NCBI GenBank assembly: GCA_958430865.1
Contig: CAUDNR010001347.1
Location: 31,364-95,363, forward strand
DNA length: 64,000 bases
Direction of reading: 5' to 3'
Source of the DNA: Entrophospora sp. SA101
Lineage: Eukaryota > Glomeromycota > Glomeromycetes > Entrophosporales > Entrophosporaceae
The notes under the pieces were generated by a model. It had not been told where the DNA came from and ran no database searches. It was given only the letters and a program-made list of their open reading frames with translations. A program made the translations under genes and the position numbers. Shown here piece by piece: positions 12,567 through 24,988 of this stretch (the first letter of the stretch is position 1; each line of letters begins with the position of its first letter).

Positions 12567-14374
12567 ATGAGTAAATGCACCTGGACTCCTAAAACTACTT
12601 TACCTTGTCCACACAATTATGAAGAACAGTCAGTAAAGTTTTGTTTTACTATCTATATATATCATTATAATGGCTTTTTTATATGATAACAACCTGATAT
12701 AACATATATAGTGTACCAGAACCTTTAATTCTTGATACAATTCTTGATCATATTGGGAATACTCCACTTGTTAGAATTAATAATATTACAAAAGCGGAGG
12801 GAATCGAATGTGAAATATGTAAATATATCATATTTATTTTATTTTTATTTATATTTATATTTAAAAATCTTCTCTGTAAATAAACAATAGTGGCAAAATG
12901 TGAATTCTTCAATGCCGGGGGATCAGTTAAAGATAGAATTGGCAAACGCATGATTGAAGAGGCCGAGAAGGAAGGAATATTAAAGCCTGGTTATACAATT
13001 ATTGAACCAACTTCTGGTAACACTGGAATTGGACTCGCTTTGACTGCTGCTATAAAAGGCTACCGTACTGTCATCACTTTGCCAGAAAAAATGAGTCAAG
13101 AAAAGGTAGTGGATATTAAGAGAAAAAAAGAATTTTATTTGTTAAGTTTTAATATACTATTATAAATTTTAAAATTTAGGTTGATGTACTTAAAGCTCTT
13201 GGAGCAGAAATTGTTCGTACTCCAACTGAAGCAGCTTGGGATTCGCCTGAATCACATATAGGAGTGGCAAATAGGCTCAACAAAGAAATTCCAAATTCTG
13301 TTATATTGGATCAATATAAAAATCCATATAATCCAATGGCTCATTATGATCACACAGCCGAAGAAATTTTAAAATCTTGTGATGGGAAAATTGATGTCTT
13401 TGTTGCTGGTGCGGGCACTGGTGGAACTTTAACAGGAATTGCTAGAAAATTAAAAGAAAAAAGTGCTGGTACTAAAATAATTGGTGTGGATCCTCAAGGA
13501 TCTTTACTTGCTGAAACTGATGATTCAACTGAAGTCGAATCATATTTGGTAAAATAATAAATTTTTTAAAGATATGTATATCTTTAATAATAGGAAAAAT
13601 AATTTTACATTTAATTATATATATATATAGGTTGAAGGTATAGGATATGATTTTGTTCCTGAAGCACTTGATAGAAGTTTAATTGACGAATGGGTCAAAT
13701 CAAATGATAAAGATTCGTTTATAATGTCACGTAGATTGATTCGAGAGGAAGGCCTTCTTTGTGGCGGTTCATCTGGATCAGCAATGTGTGCAGCTATCAA
13801 AGTAGCCAAGTCAATGAAAAAGGGACAGCGATGTGTAGTGCTTTTAGCAGATAGTGTGCGTAACTATATGTCAAAATTTTTGAATGACGATTGGATGAAA
13901 TCACATGGATTTGTCGATGAAGTAACCAAAAAAGAAGAGGAGATCAAGGTTCAAAAATGGGGAGGTGCAACTATTAAAGATCTCAAGTTGAAACTGGCTA
14001 TAACTATAGATTCAAAATCGTCATGTAAAGAAGCTATTGAGATACTACAAAAAAATGGATTTGATCAACTACCTGTTACCGCGTCCCAAAATAATATACT
14101 AGTTGGACTTATTACTCTTGGTAATTTATTATCAAGACTATCCAAGGGAATGGCAACATCTGAATCACCAGTTGAAAAAATTATGTTTAAATTTATTAGG
14201 AATAAAAATTTCGAAGAAATTACATCCGATACACCGTTAGAAAAGTTAACTAAATTTTTTGAAACAAATAGTTCTGCTGTAGTGACTGAGCGAGGAGAAG
14301 ATGGTGTGTTAATTCCTAAACATGTTGTAACTAAAGTTGATTTATTGTCATTTTTGGTTAATTCTAATTCTTAA
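12567..14374 (+). CDS. CBS: Cystathionine beta-synthase
   Basis: PLP enzyme condensing serine and homocysteine to cystathionine (transsulfuration). Five exons, 12567-12628, 12712-12818, 12891-13105, 13180-13548 and 13631-14374, give 498 residues. The catalytic core shows the PLP lysine in GGSVKDR (Lys70), the phosphate loop SGNTG (98-102), GTGGTLTG, and EGIGYDFVP. The C-terminal 130 residues form a CBS-domain pair as in family members regulated by S-adenosylmethionine. The N-terminus has SKCTW with Cys4 and PH with His16. In human CBS the heme ligands are Cys52 and His65, 67 and 54 residues before Lys119; here the distances to Lys70 are 66 and 54. Yeast Cys4 lacks this region. Identity of the enzyme is near certain; heme binding is inference. 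Confidence 0.95.
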
Positions 14375-14865
14375 TTCTTGATTATTTATTGTCGTTATTA
14401 TTTAATAATTTGGTATTATTGAGCCTAATGACCATAAAAATCTTATAAACTTTAAATTTGAATGTAATTTAAATTAATTTATTTAATATGTTTGGTTAAT
14501 TCTAATTCTAATAACAACCAACTTAATGAAAAATTAAATATACAATTGAATTTTTAATAATCAATTGTAGCAATAAAAAACAAATAATATATATATTTTA
14601 TTTTTAATTTTTGAATCTAAAATTCTATAAATAAATATTAAATGTGTATATACATAGATATAAATTATATATTAAAATTAAATGATTTTAAAATAATTAT
14701 ATGTACAAAAAATAGCCCATTTATTTAATTAAATTGATGGACCTTTGGATAATTTTTTACAATATTGTTGCTGCTAAATAAAGTTTCCATCTAATAATGA
14801 TAATGGTTAAGGTGTTCCCGCTGGCGATGGTTTTTTTTTTGGAGAAATCAAGCTTGAATGTGTTT
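14375..14865. other. Intergenic, convergent 3' regions
   Basis: A/T-rich spacer between CBS (plus) and the SET gene (minus); no gene or recognisable element. Confidence 0.5.
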
Positions 14866-17620
14866 TTAATTTTCTTGTCCATAGTTGGGTCCAAATAACG
14901 GTATTAAAAAGGCTTCGTTTTCGCCAATCATTTCAATTGACAACTTTTTTGTAAGGTCATAAGGTAACCAGGTACCTTGATATTTGATATTTCCACCAAT
15001 GATTATGTGTCTTCTTGAATTCCATGTTTGATCCCAACACTTCAACTTTTCCAAATTTCTCAATGAATTTTTAAAGGATCTTTTCAAAGGGTTAAGATGG
15101 ACAAAACCACTGTCCTTATCCCATCTTACAAAATTTTCATTGTAGCAATACTCATAAGCTAATTTGATTTAACAAGAAACAAGAATATATATTGTTAATA
15201 ATCATGAATAATAAATGGATTTTATCGGATCAAATCGATTAAATTATTTATTATATTATAAGACTTACCATGACTGACTTGACCATTTGCACGTTTGTAC
15301 TTGATAATTTTAACATCGATATTTTCTATCGGGTATGGTGACCAGTCAGTTCTATCTGTGCCCGATATTTGTTGATGATCCATTGTTATATCAGCTTTAA
15401 ATCTTTTGACAGGACGTGATGCCGAACCTTCCGAACTGTCAGCTTTGGTTGTTGTTTTTTGATTGTCATCCTTTCTTGTTCTTTTCAATCTACGACATGG
15501 CCAATCAAGTGTGAATAATTTTAAATGTCGAGTACATCTTAAACATCTCATTGTATTTTTACTTGATTCGAACATGTCATCACATATCCTACACCATTTT
15601 CTTGTCAATTTGGTTTCTTGATCATTGACATCGGCGGCAGCAGCGGTGACATCACTAGTAACAGCACCAGTACTTGACATAACATTTTTAGAAGAGTTAG
15701 ATTTATCGCTAGCATGAGTTTTTTTTACCATTATTTGAACTCCATTAAGAATTCTTATCAATGGTCGAAATGGGATTCGACTACCAGACCAACCATGATA
15801 TCCTGCATTACTAATTATATTGCACGCACTCTCAGAAATGGTACCATGTGAAACTATAGGATCCAGACCCCTTTGATTTGTATCAGGAACACGACGGTGA
15901 ACGTTTTTGGCGCTAGAACATTTCAGATCTTCGTTGACTTGTTTTAGGCTCATCAAACCCATGTGACTCAAAAGGATAGATGAATGCGAACCAGTAACAT
16001 TGTTTGGAATTCGGTGGATTGTGCTGTTGTAATTAAAGCTTTGGGCAGAAGTGAGGGCTGTAGCAACATTATCGGTTGATTTATCTGACAACATCGTTGG
16101 AGAGTAGTTATGGTCAATTTCTTCGATTTCTGTTCTTGGAGAGTCATGATCGATGTCCATATCCACGTCAATAAGATTCGCTTCGTCTTGGTGATTATCA
16201 GCAACACTGTCAATTATAGGCCTTGGAGTGACTATTTGACTTTGAATTAAAGGTGTTTCTATTATGTTATAAAATTATTAATTACAAATCATATAATTGA
16301 TACAATGTAATCATTAAATCAACAACAACAACAACAATGACGACTTACCACTATGATTATTATTGGTATGGTTCCGTGCACTGCGACGTACTACTTTACC
16401 TATTCCATCATTATATACAACTCTGTTGATAGAGCCAATATTTTCTTCATCAGGAATCGCAGATTCTGGTTTATATCCACCTTTTTTAAGACGTTCGCAT
16501 GTAGCACAAAGACATTCACAATTTCCTTCACCAAAATAGTCATCACCATAGTATGAAGTCAATTCTTCGCCAATTTTAACACTTCTGGTGAATTTAAATG
16601 AGATCACATTTTGTCCAGCTGCAATAAATGTAGTGTTTGGCTTACAATCGTGCTATTTTATTTATTAATTAATTGCCAACAATAAGGGTTATTATTAAAC
16701 AAATCACGTGATTAATACACAAATATAATACGTATATATATATAGCTTACATTCATGAATCGTGCTGGACCTAATAACAAGCACATTACATCTTTTCTCT
16801 GGGACCACATTATACTAAAATCCCTTCCGCCTTCTAATTTATTTTCTTCATGTGATGTGAGAGGAACTAATGCACCGATACACAAGCGAAGCTCATCCCC
16901 TTCATTGAAATCTTTTGTTGCAACTATGCACGCTTCCCTTTTAGAAGATCCAAGATACCTTTTTGTTTCAGTGATTTCATATCCAGCATTTGCCTGATAC
17001 ATTTGTAAATATCTTTTTGCGTGGCTATTATTGAAATAAAAGAAACAATCAATATATGTATTATGTTATGCTTATTTAGAAGTTGACTTGACTGGAAATA
17101 ACGATCGTGTTATGAAATTAGATTACTTGAAGAAAGTGAGCTCGTCTAAAGTTGATTGTACCACATTTCTAATAGCAGGGATTCTATAGTGTGTTCAAGT
17201 TAAATATAAAATTCACAATTAACTAATGCATGTGTGGATTTGCGCAACGAAAAAAAATTATTTAACCACAATTATAGAATATACACGAGTATTTGAACTT
17301 TTGTTAACTGAAATGTATATATTATATGAGAGTATTTTTGGCGATGGTGTTATATGTACTAGATGACATTTTTTCGTGTATGATCAAAGTAATTCTATTA
17401 ACCTTAATAATTCTTCGCACGCCTGGTCTAATTTGACCTTTTCAAGTACATTTTTTCTGATGATGCCAAGAATGACCTCAGATGAAACGTCGACCATTTC
17501 ATAATTAGGATTCAGTTTAAATGTGTTAAACCATAAGAATAGTTGATCTATAAGAATGTCAGTGAGTAGATCGTCTATTTTTTCCACAACTTTGAACGAA
17601 GTGAGGGTTGTTGCGAGCAT
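14866..17620 (-). CDS. SET9: SET-domain histone H4-K20 methyltransferase (SUV4-20 / Set9)
   Basis: Predicted chromatin enzyme methylating histone H4 lysine 20. Six exons, 17620-17403, 17168-17127, 17024-16751, 16652-16346, 16258-15269 and 15158-14866, join to 707 residues. The N-terminal helical part (LTSFKVVEKIDDLLTD) leads to HAKRYLQMYQANAGYEI. The SET core shows GRDFSIMWSQRKDVMCLLLG, ARFMNHDCKPNTTFIAAGQN and LTSYYGDDYFG, with the NHDCKPN and YYGDDYF signatures that bind S-adenosylmethionine and substrate, then the post-SET CECLCATC. A long, poorly conserved middle follows. At about residue 475 there is a second Cys cluster, CRICDDMF...CLRCTRHLKLFTLDWPCR, which matches the C-terminal zinc motif seen in fungal Set9. 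The Suv4-20 assignment rests on the SET wording; fine substrate choice is inferred. Confidence 0.88.
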
Positions 17621-18056
17621 TTTAATTTTAATTTTTTTTTAAAAAAAATTTTCTCTTCACGTAAGTTGTTTGTTCTGATAATAAATAAACCTTTTTAAAA
17701 TTCGACTGTTAATAAAAAACAACAGTTAAATAGGTTGTATCACAAAAAATTTTTTTGATTTCTGGGGGGGGAGAGCTACCGAAATTACATACAACGCGAT
17801 TAATTTCGTGAAACAGCAAATCCTGATTATAATTAAATATTAAAACTTAATATTATGTAATCGAACAAACAAAACTGAAAAATTATTGATTCTTTATTAG
17901 GATAAATAAAAATTACACATACATATTTTGCATATTCTACACATTACATCATTGTTCTCACCTGATTATTATATATATAAATAAATTCTCCTGTTCATAA
18001 TAATAATTTTTTAAAGATGTAATGAACGACGGTAATCAAAAACTCTCAGAGGACAT
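17621..18056. other. Intergenic, head-to-tail spacer
   Basis: About 430 bp between the SET gene start and the stop of the next minus-strand gene, with poly-T and one G8 run near 17765. No gene seen. Confidence 0.5.
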
Positions 18057-19431
18057 TCATTTATAATGTAACGTCCACGGCTTTCTAACTCTATCGTTGT
18101 TGTCTCTTTGTCTCACCAATTCTTCTATATCATTTTCCATTTGAATAATACCCGCTGTCATTATTCTGACAGTATCCAACCAAACGTAATTTCCTTGATC
18201 TAATTGATTTCTGACTCTTTTTGTAAATTTCTCTAGCTTATTAACATATTCAGTATGTTGTTCACGATTTAACCCTTGATCAGTTTTTTCTTTACTATCT
18301 AAAGTTTCAGATGGTAGTGTTGGATTGTTTACTAAAGATAATTGAGCAAAAGGTTGGTATGTAGGGATTGATGGAACAATATAATTATTATGAATAATTG
18401 GTACTGTGAGATTAGAATTGATTGTGTTGTTTGTACCTGTGGCGGCAGCGTTGATAATATTAGTATTATCAGTAGTGGTTAAGGATTGGCTGAATCCTTG
18501 TGGGCTAAATTGTTCAGGTGAAACGACGGAATATCGAGTAACAAGACTAGGTACTTTTAACGAAGCAACCCCCTCCCAGTAGGTATGGATCTGTCTTGAT
18601 GTATAATTTTTCATCAAGCCTTTTACTCTCAGTAATTGACGAAGTTGAATAGGATCCAAAAGAACATTTTCTTCGATTTCTTTTCTACATTCTTCACCGA
18701 TCTCTGAGTTGATCGCAGGTTTGCCATGAAGTAAGGCATGGCTGATTTCTAACATTGCTTCGCCAGCAGGCAAATCAATTTTCATTTGCATTTTTCCTTG
18801 ACAAGGAAAGCGTTCCATTCGTTTTCTATTCGATCCTTCTTTGTGCTCTTTCATTGATACAATAGACTGACTACAGACATAATAAAATTTGGCAACATCT
18901 TTATGACGCATTGAAGTATTCATACAGTTATAACTAATTGATTAAATAAAATTTTCATTTATTGTTTAAATATTGAAAAAAAAAAAAGTTTTGAAAATGA
19001 ATATAATGTTACGAATAATCTATAAGTGATGATTGCACTTACGTCCAATTATATTCATCAGCTCTTTCTACTTCTTCAACTATCAAACGTGCAATATCTT
19101 TAGGTTTCTCGTTACCAGTAATTTCATTAGAAATGTTTAAAGCAATTCGTAAATTTAAAGCTGCACATGGAGGATTTCCACCAGGATCAGAAGTAGAATT
19201 TGCAAGAAATGTCTTGATTTCAGCAGCAACGTGAGATGATAACTCCATAAAACCTAAAGCCTTAAGAGGGGCTCGTACATTAGCAGTTCCTTCTTCTTCA
19301 CGTTTTCTTTTTAAATTTTGTTTCTTGAGAGCTCGTTGCTCGATACAGTGCTGACAAGTTTTCCATTTTTTATTTTTGTGAAAAAAAGCTCCATCCTGTT
19401 TGGTTTGATGGCAAGATGTACACACCGGCAT
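18057..19431 (-). CDS. Zinc-ribbon protein with FAR1/MULE-like DNA-binding region
   Basis: Two exons (19431-19043 and 18933-18057) join in frame to 421 residues. The start is taken at the Met of MPVCTSCHQTKQDG; an upstream ATG at 19506 is in frame but adds a basic hydrophobic stretch. The N-terminus is a CX2C-X18-CX2C cluster (C4, C7, C26, C29), then a basic segment KRKREEEG. From about residue 130 it has a block with YYVCSQS, MERFPCQGKMQMKIDLPAGE and LLHGKPAI, then QLRQLLRVKGLMKNYTSRQI and TYW. This order (Cys/Phe patch, basic CQG strand, HxLLHxRP, helix, RQI-hxW) is what I recall from FAR1/FLYWCH-type domains of MULE-derived families that are repetitive in Glomeromycotina. The C-terminus is Asn/Thr-rich then helical (QRDNNDRVRKPW). 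Role probably DNA binding; unproven. Confidence 0.65.
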
Positions 19432-20560
19432 TTTTTTGAAGTATTTATTTGAAAAAAATATATATGTTGGGAGAACAAAAGGTTTTACAAGCTTTTTTTT
19501 TGGCAAATGTGTTGGAAGTTACACGAACATCAGTATTGTTTAAAAAAAAAATTAATTAATTACACGAGTGGTTGGCTCATCAGGAGGTGAGTGATATTAT
19601 TATATACATAGTACAACCAATCAAATAGCCACGTTCAAAAGAACTATACCAAAGAATTATAACTACCACTTTATTACTACTAATTTTGATCAGTTTTTTT
19701 TACTTTGTTACTATTACTATACTAAAATTAGTTAGTTCGCTTCATCATCAAAACCTTCATTCGGTCCCATTGTCATATGTACCATTGGTTTTCTGCCTTC
19801 CTGACAAAGGGAGCAAAAGAGCTATGGTGATGATGATGTGATGATGATGGTGATGATGATGATGATGATGACGATGACGATGATGATCATGAATGGTGAT
19901 GATCATGAATGGTGGTGATGACGATGACGATGACGATGACTGCCATATGGAATAATAAATGCCATCATATGATGAGTAATAAGCGTTCGACCTCAATAGT
20001 TGGGCAACAGAATCTTACGGAGAGGGGTGGGAAAAAAAATTTTTTTGGGTGAATATAATTCGAAATCTAATACCTGATGCTAATACTAACACTAATACCA
20101 ATCACACTAATACTAATACTAATACTTTGGAATCTAAATCGAAAATCAAAATAATAAATGAATAAATTCCTTTTTGCTTATTTATAAATTGTCATTGTCT
20201 CCTATCACGCTATACCCATACCGACCGACATGGCCAATCAATCAATATTTATTTGAGAAAATTTGCTACAAGATCTTATTTGAACCTAAAATAATTATAA
20301 TAATAATCAATCTTAGCTTTAATATAATAATGATTATTAATTAGGGTTATAAATTTTTTTAATCAAGAATAATTATTTGTTTCTTTATCTTCTTCTATAA
20401 TCAAGCAATTTATTATTATTGAGAAATGATAAATGATAATTATGCTGAAAATAAATTACTTGTTTATTTAAATCATCTAGGGAATCCTGTTTGTAAAAAA
20501 GCCCATACATAAAAAATTAGTTTATTAATGTGAGTATGTATTTATGATATAAATACAAGT
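19432..20560. repeat. Intergenic with simple repeats
   Basis: Contains a GATGATGGTGATGAT/GACGATGACGAT microsatellite (about 19823-19940) and a TACTAATACTAACACTAATA-type tract (about 20072-20125). A 79-codon minus ORF at 19757-19996 is the translation of the microsatellite and is not called. Confidence 0.6.
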
Positions 20561-21226
20561 TTACGTACATCTTTTTTTTCTTTCGTCTTTTTTATTTTGC
20601 TTTGAAACGGCATTTTTTATAAACCTTGAAGCTGCTACACGATCAATAGTCAATATTGGTTTTGGTGGATCAACTGTGTTTGTAATTTTTACAGAAGCAT
20701 CTTCTATCCGTGCCTTTTGAATTATTATTATTATTGTTGTTGTTATTTTTAAGTAAAAATGGTTTTTTTTTAATAAATAATAAAATCAAAAAAAAAAATT
20801 TTTGATATCAATCACCAATTGTTCTTCTATAAGCTTTGTCTTTGCGTTTGGATTTTGGTTTTGAAGTTCTAAATAAACTAATAAATCAAATAAATTTAAT
20901 CAATAACAAAATCAATGAAAATTATTTTATGCCTAGACCATATATAGGTATATGTATATATGTATATATAACTTACTGTTAGTTAATGTATTTATTGTAT
21001 ATCCATATAATGTGTATAACCTTGCACGTTGAATTGGTTCCATAGCTGAAGCTAGTTGACTTAATGGTTGTTCGTGTAATGTTTTTACTAAACCTTCTAT
21101 TTCTTCAAAGCTACTATCAAGATCATCAATTGTCTTTTGAACTTTTATAAGTAATAATTCAGTTTGTCTATCCAACTCCTCGTCACCTGTCATGATCGTT
21201 AAAGAGGCATTATTAGCATTTGCCAT
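20561..21226 (-). CDS. C1D: C1D / Rrp47 (Lrp1) exosome cofactor
   Basis: Sas10/C1D-family protein that partners the nuclear exosome exonuclease Rrp6 in rRNA and snoRNA processing. Three exons, 21226-20977, 20877-20816 and 20713-20561, give 154 residues, near the 141 of human C1D. The helical N-terminal exosome-binding part includes LDSSFEEIEGLVKTL and RARLYTLYGYTINTL (human KLDLVSAYTLNSMFW region). The second exon encodes YLELQNQNPNAKTKLIEEQL. The third encodes ARIEDASVKI and the basic C-terminal signature RVAASRFIKNAV followed by a Lys/Arg tail that binds RNA. The stop is TAA at 20563-20561. It is transcribed away from SNIP1 across a 105-bp spacer. Confidence 0.85.
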
Positions 21227-21331
21227 TTTATATTATTATTTCAAAAAAAAAAAATATATCAAACATCGTCGTGATCTGCATAAAGCATATGTATTTATTT
21301 TAAATTGATCAACAACATAATCATTATTATT
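21227..21331. promoter_or_regulatory. Very short divergent spacer, C1D and SNIP1
   Basis: Only 105 bp separate the two ATGs, so both 5' UTRs and the promoter are compressed here. A poly-A run at 21242-21253 is the only visible feature. Two RNA-processing genes share it. Confidence 0.4.
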
Positions 21332-22048
21332 ATGGATTCTACCTCTAAAAATAAAAAACGGAATGAAGAAGACACAGCACCAACAGTAGTAGCAAAACCT
21401 AATTTTGAATTATCAGGGAAACTTGCAGCGGAAACAAATTCATTTAATGGTGTCGTATTAAAATATTATGAACCACCAGAAGCAAAATTGCCAACAAAAA
21501 AATGGAGACTTTATGTTTTTAAAGGGGATCAACAAATAGGTATTGAAACTTTTTTATATGTACATAACTAGATATATATACACACAATGTGATTCATCTG
21601 AAGTGTATTTAATAGATGTTCTTCATATACATCGACAAAGTGCATATTTATTAGGCCGTGAAAGAAAGGTAGGTATTATTGACATTATATTCAATGTTTT
21701 TTATATGGTGTTGACTTCCTTCCTCCCATTAGATTTAATTGTTTGTTATAATGTTAGGTTGCTGACATTCCAATTGATCACCCTTCATGTTCTAGTCAAC
21801 ACGCAGCATTACAATTTCGTGAAGTACTAGTAAAAGATAAAACAACAGGAGAATCCAAATATGAAATAAAACCTTATATAATTGATCTTGATTCAACAAA
21901 TTCAACTTTTGTTAATAAAAAACCTATTCCACCTTCAAGATATGTCGAATTGTTTCCTTCTGATGTATTGAAATTTGGATTTAGTAGTAGAGATTACGTT
22001 TTGATTCACGATGAATATGACGACAATACTATTTCAGGTAAAGATTAA
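21332..22048 (+). CDS. SNIP1: FHA-domain protein SNIP1 / Pml1
   Basis: Nuclear FHA protein; in yeast Pml1 belongs to the RES complex that retains unspliced pre-mRNA, and human SNIP1 is a spliceosome component. Three exons, 21332-21539, 21604-21668 and 21758-22048, give 187 residues. The FHA core is unmistakable: LHIHRQSAYLLGRERKVADI, PIDHPSCSSQHAALQFRE, KPYIIDLDSTNSTFVNKKPI and DVLKFGFSSRDYVLIHDE, with the phosphothreonine-binding Arg, Ser and Asn in place. The first intron (21540-21603) was placed by frame continuity; it removes a stop at 21571. Human SNIP1 has a long N-terminal RS extension that is absent here, as in short fungal forms. Confidence 0.88.
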
Positions 22049-22210
22049 TTGATTATAATAGTGCGTTTTTGAGGTAAGAAAATTTTTTTCATCAATATTA
22101 TATTTGTATTAATTAGGTTTTATTTATTAAACTTTATATATCTAATGTTATATTATGTTATATTGTGTAAGAAAGTATGATTAATCTCTATATTTTTTAA
22201 AAAAAATTAA

Positions 22211-24901
22211 TTAAATTGCTCGCATGTTACTCAAAGTTTCAGCTAAGTTCTTTGATAATGCAACACAACTTGTAAGCATTTCTGCTAAATCTTTTTCATA
22301 CGCAACAAAATGTTGAAGGTTTGCTGATGATAAAGATAAATTTCTTAAAACTAACGAGGCTAATAATGGAATTCCAATAGCATCCCCGATATTGTCTGAT
22401 TTAACATAAGTTTTATAAGTGTAAATTCCATTATTTCTACCATATTTATTTACAATATCTGGTCTTCTCTTGTGTTTTTTACTATCTTCATCTTCTGGTT
22501 GAATAGGGAAATGAGTTTTCAAGTGAGCTATGACGGTTGTGATATTTTCTGTGCCAGATGAAAATCTGTTACAATTCAACCAATTACATGTATACTGTTT
22601 CCTTTCTGATAAATGTTCAATAACTAAATGTTCCATCAATTTACTTTCATCTTCGAAAGATGCTTCTTGACAATCAGCCCATTTACAATTGTACAATGGA
22701 TTGTCTTGTTGAATTTCATCTTTTGATAGTATTGGTCTAATACCTTGAATCATATATTTGTATGATCCATCCGATGCTGTAACCATGATCGCAGAAGAAT
22801 CTGGAAATACACGATTAACAAGTTTAATAACTTCTGCTGCTGGCATCATAGGACATTGAGAATTTTGGAATTGATCACGATAAGCAAACCATATATCTGT
22901 TTGTAAAACTCCATCAAATGGTGATTCTTCATATGCAGTTCTGAGCCTATTATTATCATTATGAATATTAAAAATTGTTAATTGTATATTAAAATACCAA
23001 ACCGACAAATCATACAAATTCAATTATATACCATTCTAAAGATCTATACGGTTCTATAAGACTTTCAAAATCACCATGTAATTGGGGTGGCCTTCTTTCA
23101 ATTGGGGGTATCCTTTCATGAATTTGAGATTCCACACTTGAACCATGCCTTAAATAACCGATCAAAAGACGTACAAGGTTTCCTGGGGCATACTCTACCA
23201 TACGAGATGCTGTTTCCTCAGAAGTAGACAAATAATACAACAACTCTAAAACGGCCTTACTCAACTCTTCGTCATCATCTATCAAAAGCAGATTTACTAA
23301 ATGTTGCACAGCACGAGAATCAACATCTTTAATAAATTCAGAGTTTTGTTCATTTCCAGCCAAACACGACATTGCTGTGATACTGTGTATGACCAATGCA
23401 ATATCATCCGAAAAGATAAGTCTTCGTAAAACTACCAAAAGCTCATCCTCACTACTATTTAATTTAATAATATGACTCATGCTTTTAATAATCTCTATAC
23501 AATAAATTCTAATTTGAGGAAATTTTAAAAATGCTGGTAGCGTGAGTGCCTCCATCACAAATTTTTGTACCAATTTGTTGAAAGACATCAGTTCAGCATT
23601 ATAATTATAAAAAGACAAATTCCTTAAAATTAAAAATATCTGAGTTGCTCTTTGTAAATGTAAATAATTATTCAAATCATTAAAATAGTCATCAACCGTT
23701 GATTCTGTTGAATGTTGATTTGCCTCATACAAATCTGTTACTTGTGTGTAAAAATTGCTTAAATGTGTAAGAAATATATCTAAAAGTTCTGGGATTTTGT
23801 CTAATTTGAATTTGATCATTTGGTCTATAGATACTTTTAGTAAAGTATCTAATGCCCAATCTATTTCATTAGCTAGTTGTGATTTCAAAGCAAGAAGTAT
23901 CCTATTTAAATGACCTCCACTCAAAATTGAATCTGTAATTCATAAATAATTAAATAGATAATCAAATTAATTATTAGGTTGAAAAATAATAAAGCGTAAT
24001 TATAAAATAATAATAATAATAATAAATATGATTTGCCTTTTTCATCATCTGAATCATCTCTCATTCCCATATTAAAACCTATTGGTAGGCTGTAAAGCAT
24101 TCTTTGTGTTGGATTAATATAGTCTTATTAAAATTATTAATGTTATTAGTATTGAGTATTTACATTCACAAAAATAAAAATAAAAATAAAATATACAAAA
24201 TGGTGTTGTCAATTATCTTACATTCATTTCTTGGAATTTCATATGGTACAATCTTTAAAGCTCGATTTGATGGAACAGGAGCTGTTTGTGGCGCAAAATG
24301 TGGGGTATCATTAAGGTGATAATGTTGTTGTTGTTGATGTTGTTGTGATATCTGTGGCGAAGATATTTGTTTTCCAGGAATTCCACCATAAGGAACTTTT
24401 TTACCCCAAAAATGTTCTAATTCATATGGTTCCAAGAATCTTATATAAATATTTTTCATCACAAAAGCACTATTTGTGCAAGTTTGTGGAAAATTAAAAG
24501 GTTCGCATATTTTTTTCCATGATTTCTCTGCGCATATTCTTTCACAACCCCCCTCAGCAATCACCATTTGATAAATTTTATACAGATCTAATTTCTTTGA
24601 TCCTAAAACAGGTTCTTTTTGAAAAGTAGTTCTATTTATTGTAGAGAATAATATACACACACATTCATATATATAAGCCTACATGGTTCTTGCAAAAAAA
24701 AAAGGAAGATTTATTTATTTTTATTTACCCGTGATCTTTATGGAACTCTTCAAGACTTTTTATGAAGGCTGTATATTCTGGGGTTCTATCAATCGCATCT
24801 TCTACTGATTTTATAGAGCGTGGCGCCAAATTAGGTTTGGGTTCACGAAGAATGGATAAAAATTCATCATTTGATTTATGTATTTTTAGTCTTTTAGTCA
24901 T
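22211..24901 (-). CDS. RSC9: ARID-domain chromatin-remodelling subunit Rsc9 / ARID2
   Basis: DNA-binding subunit of the RSC/PBAF SWI/SNF complex. Five exons, 24901-24729, 24631-24222, 24123-24037, 23932-23032 and 22946-22211, join to 768 residues. The order is an ARID domain (about 35-150, with DLYKIYQMVIAEGG and WKKICEPF), a Gln/Pro linker, an armadillo-like helical region (about 225-520, with LKSQLANEIDWALDTLLKVS), an RFX-like winged helix (LRTAYEESPFDGVLQTDIW), and two C2H2-type fingers (CKWADCQEASF, CNWLNCNRFSS with downstream His pairs). This is the architecture of ARID2/Rsc9. Exon 3 ends at AAAAAG followed by GC, so its intron appears to be of the rare GC-AG class. The ATG lies 88 bp from a Tc1 element end. 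Confidence 0.88.
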
Positions 24902-24988
24902 TTTTTTTGAATAGAAGAATTAAAACCAAAAGTGAACATTTGTACTACGAATGATTACAGGACCAATTAAATAATTGGGGGACATGTA

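Noticed and set aside
19757..19996. 79-codon ORF with poly-Ser/His
   Set aside because: Microsatellite translation with no conserved flank.
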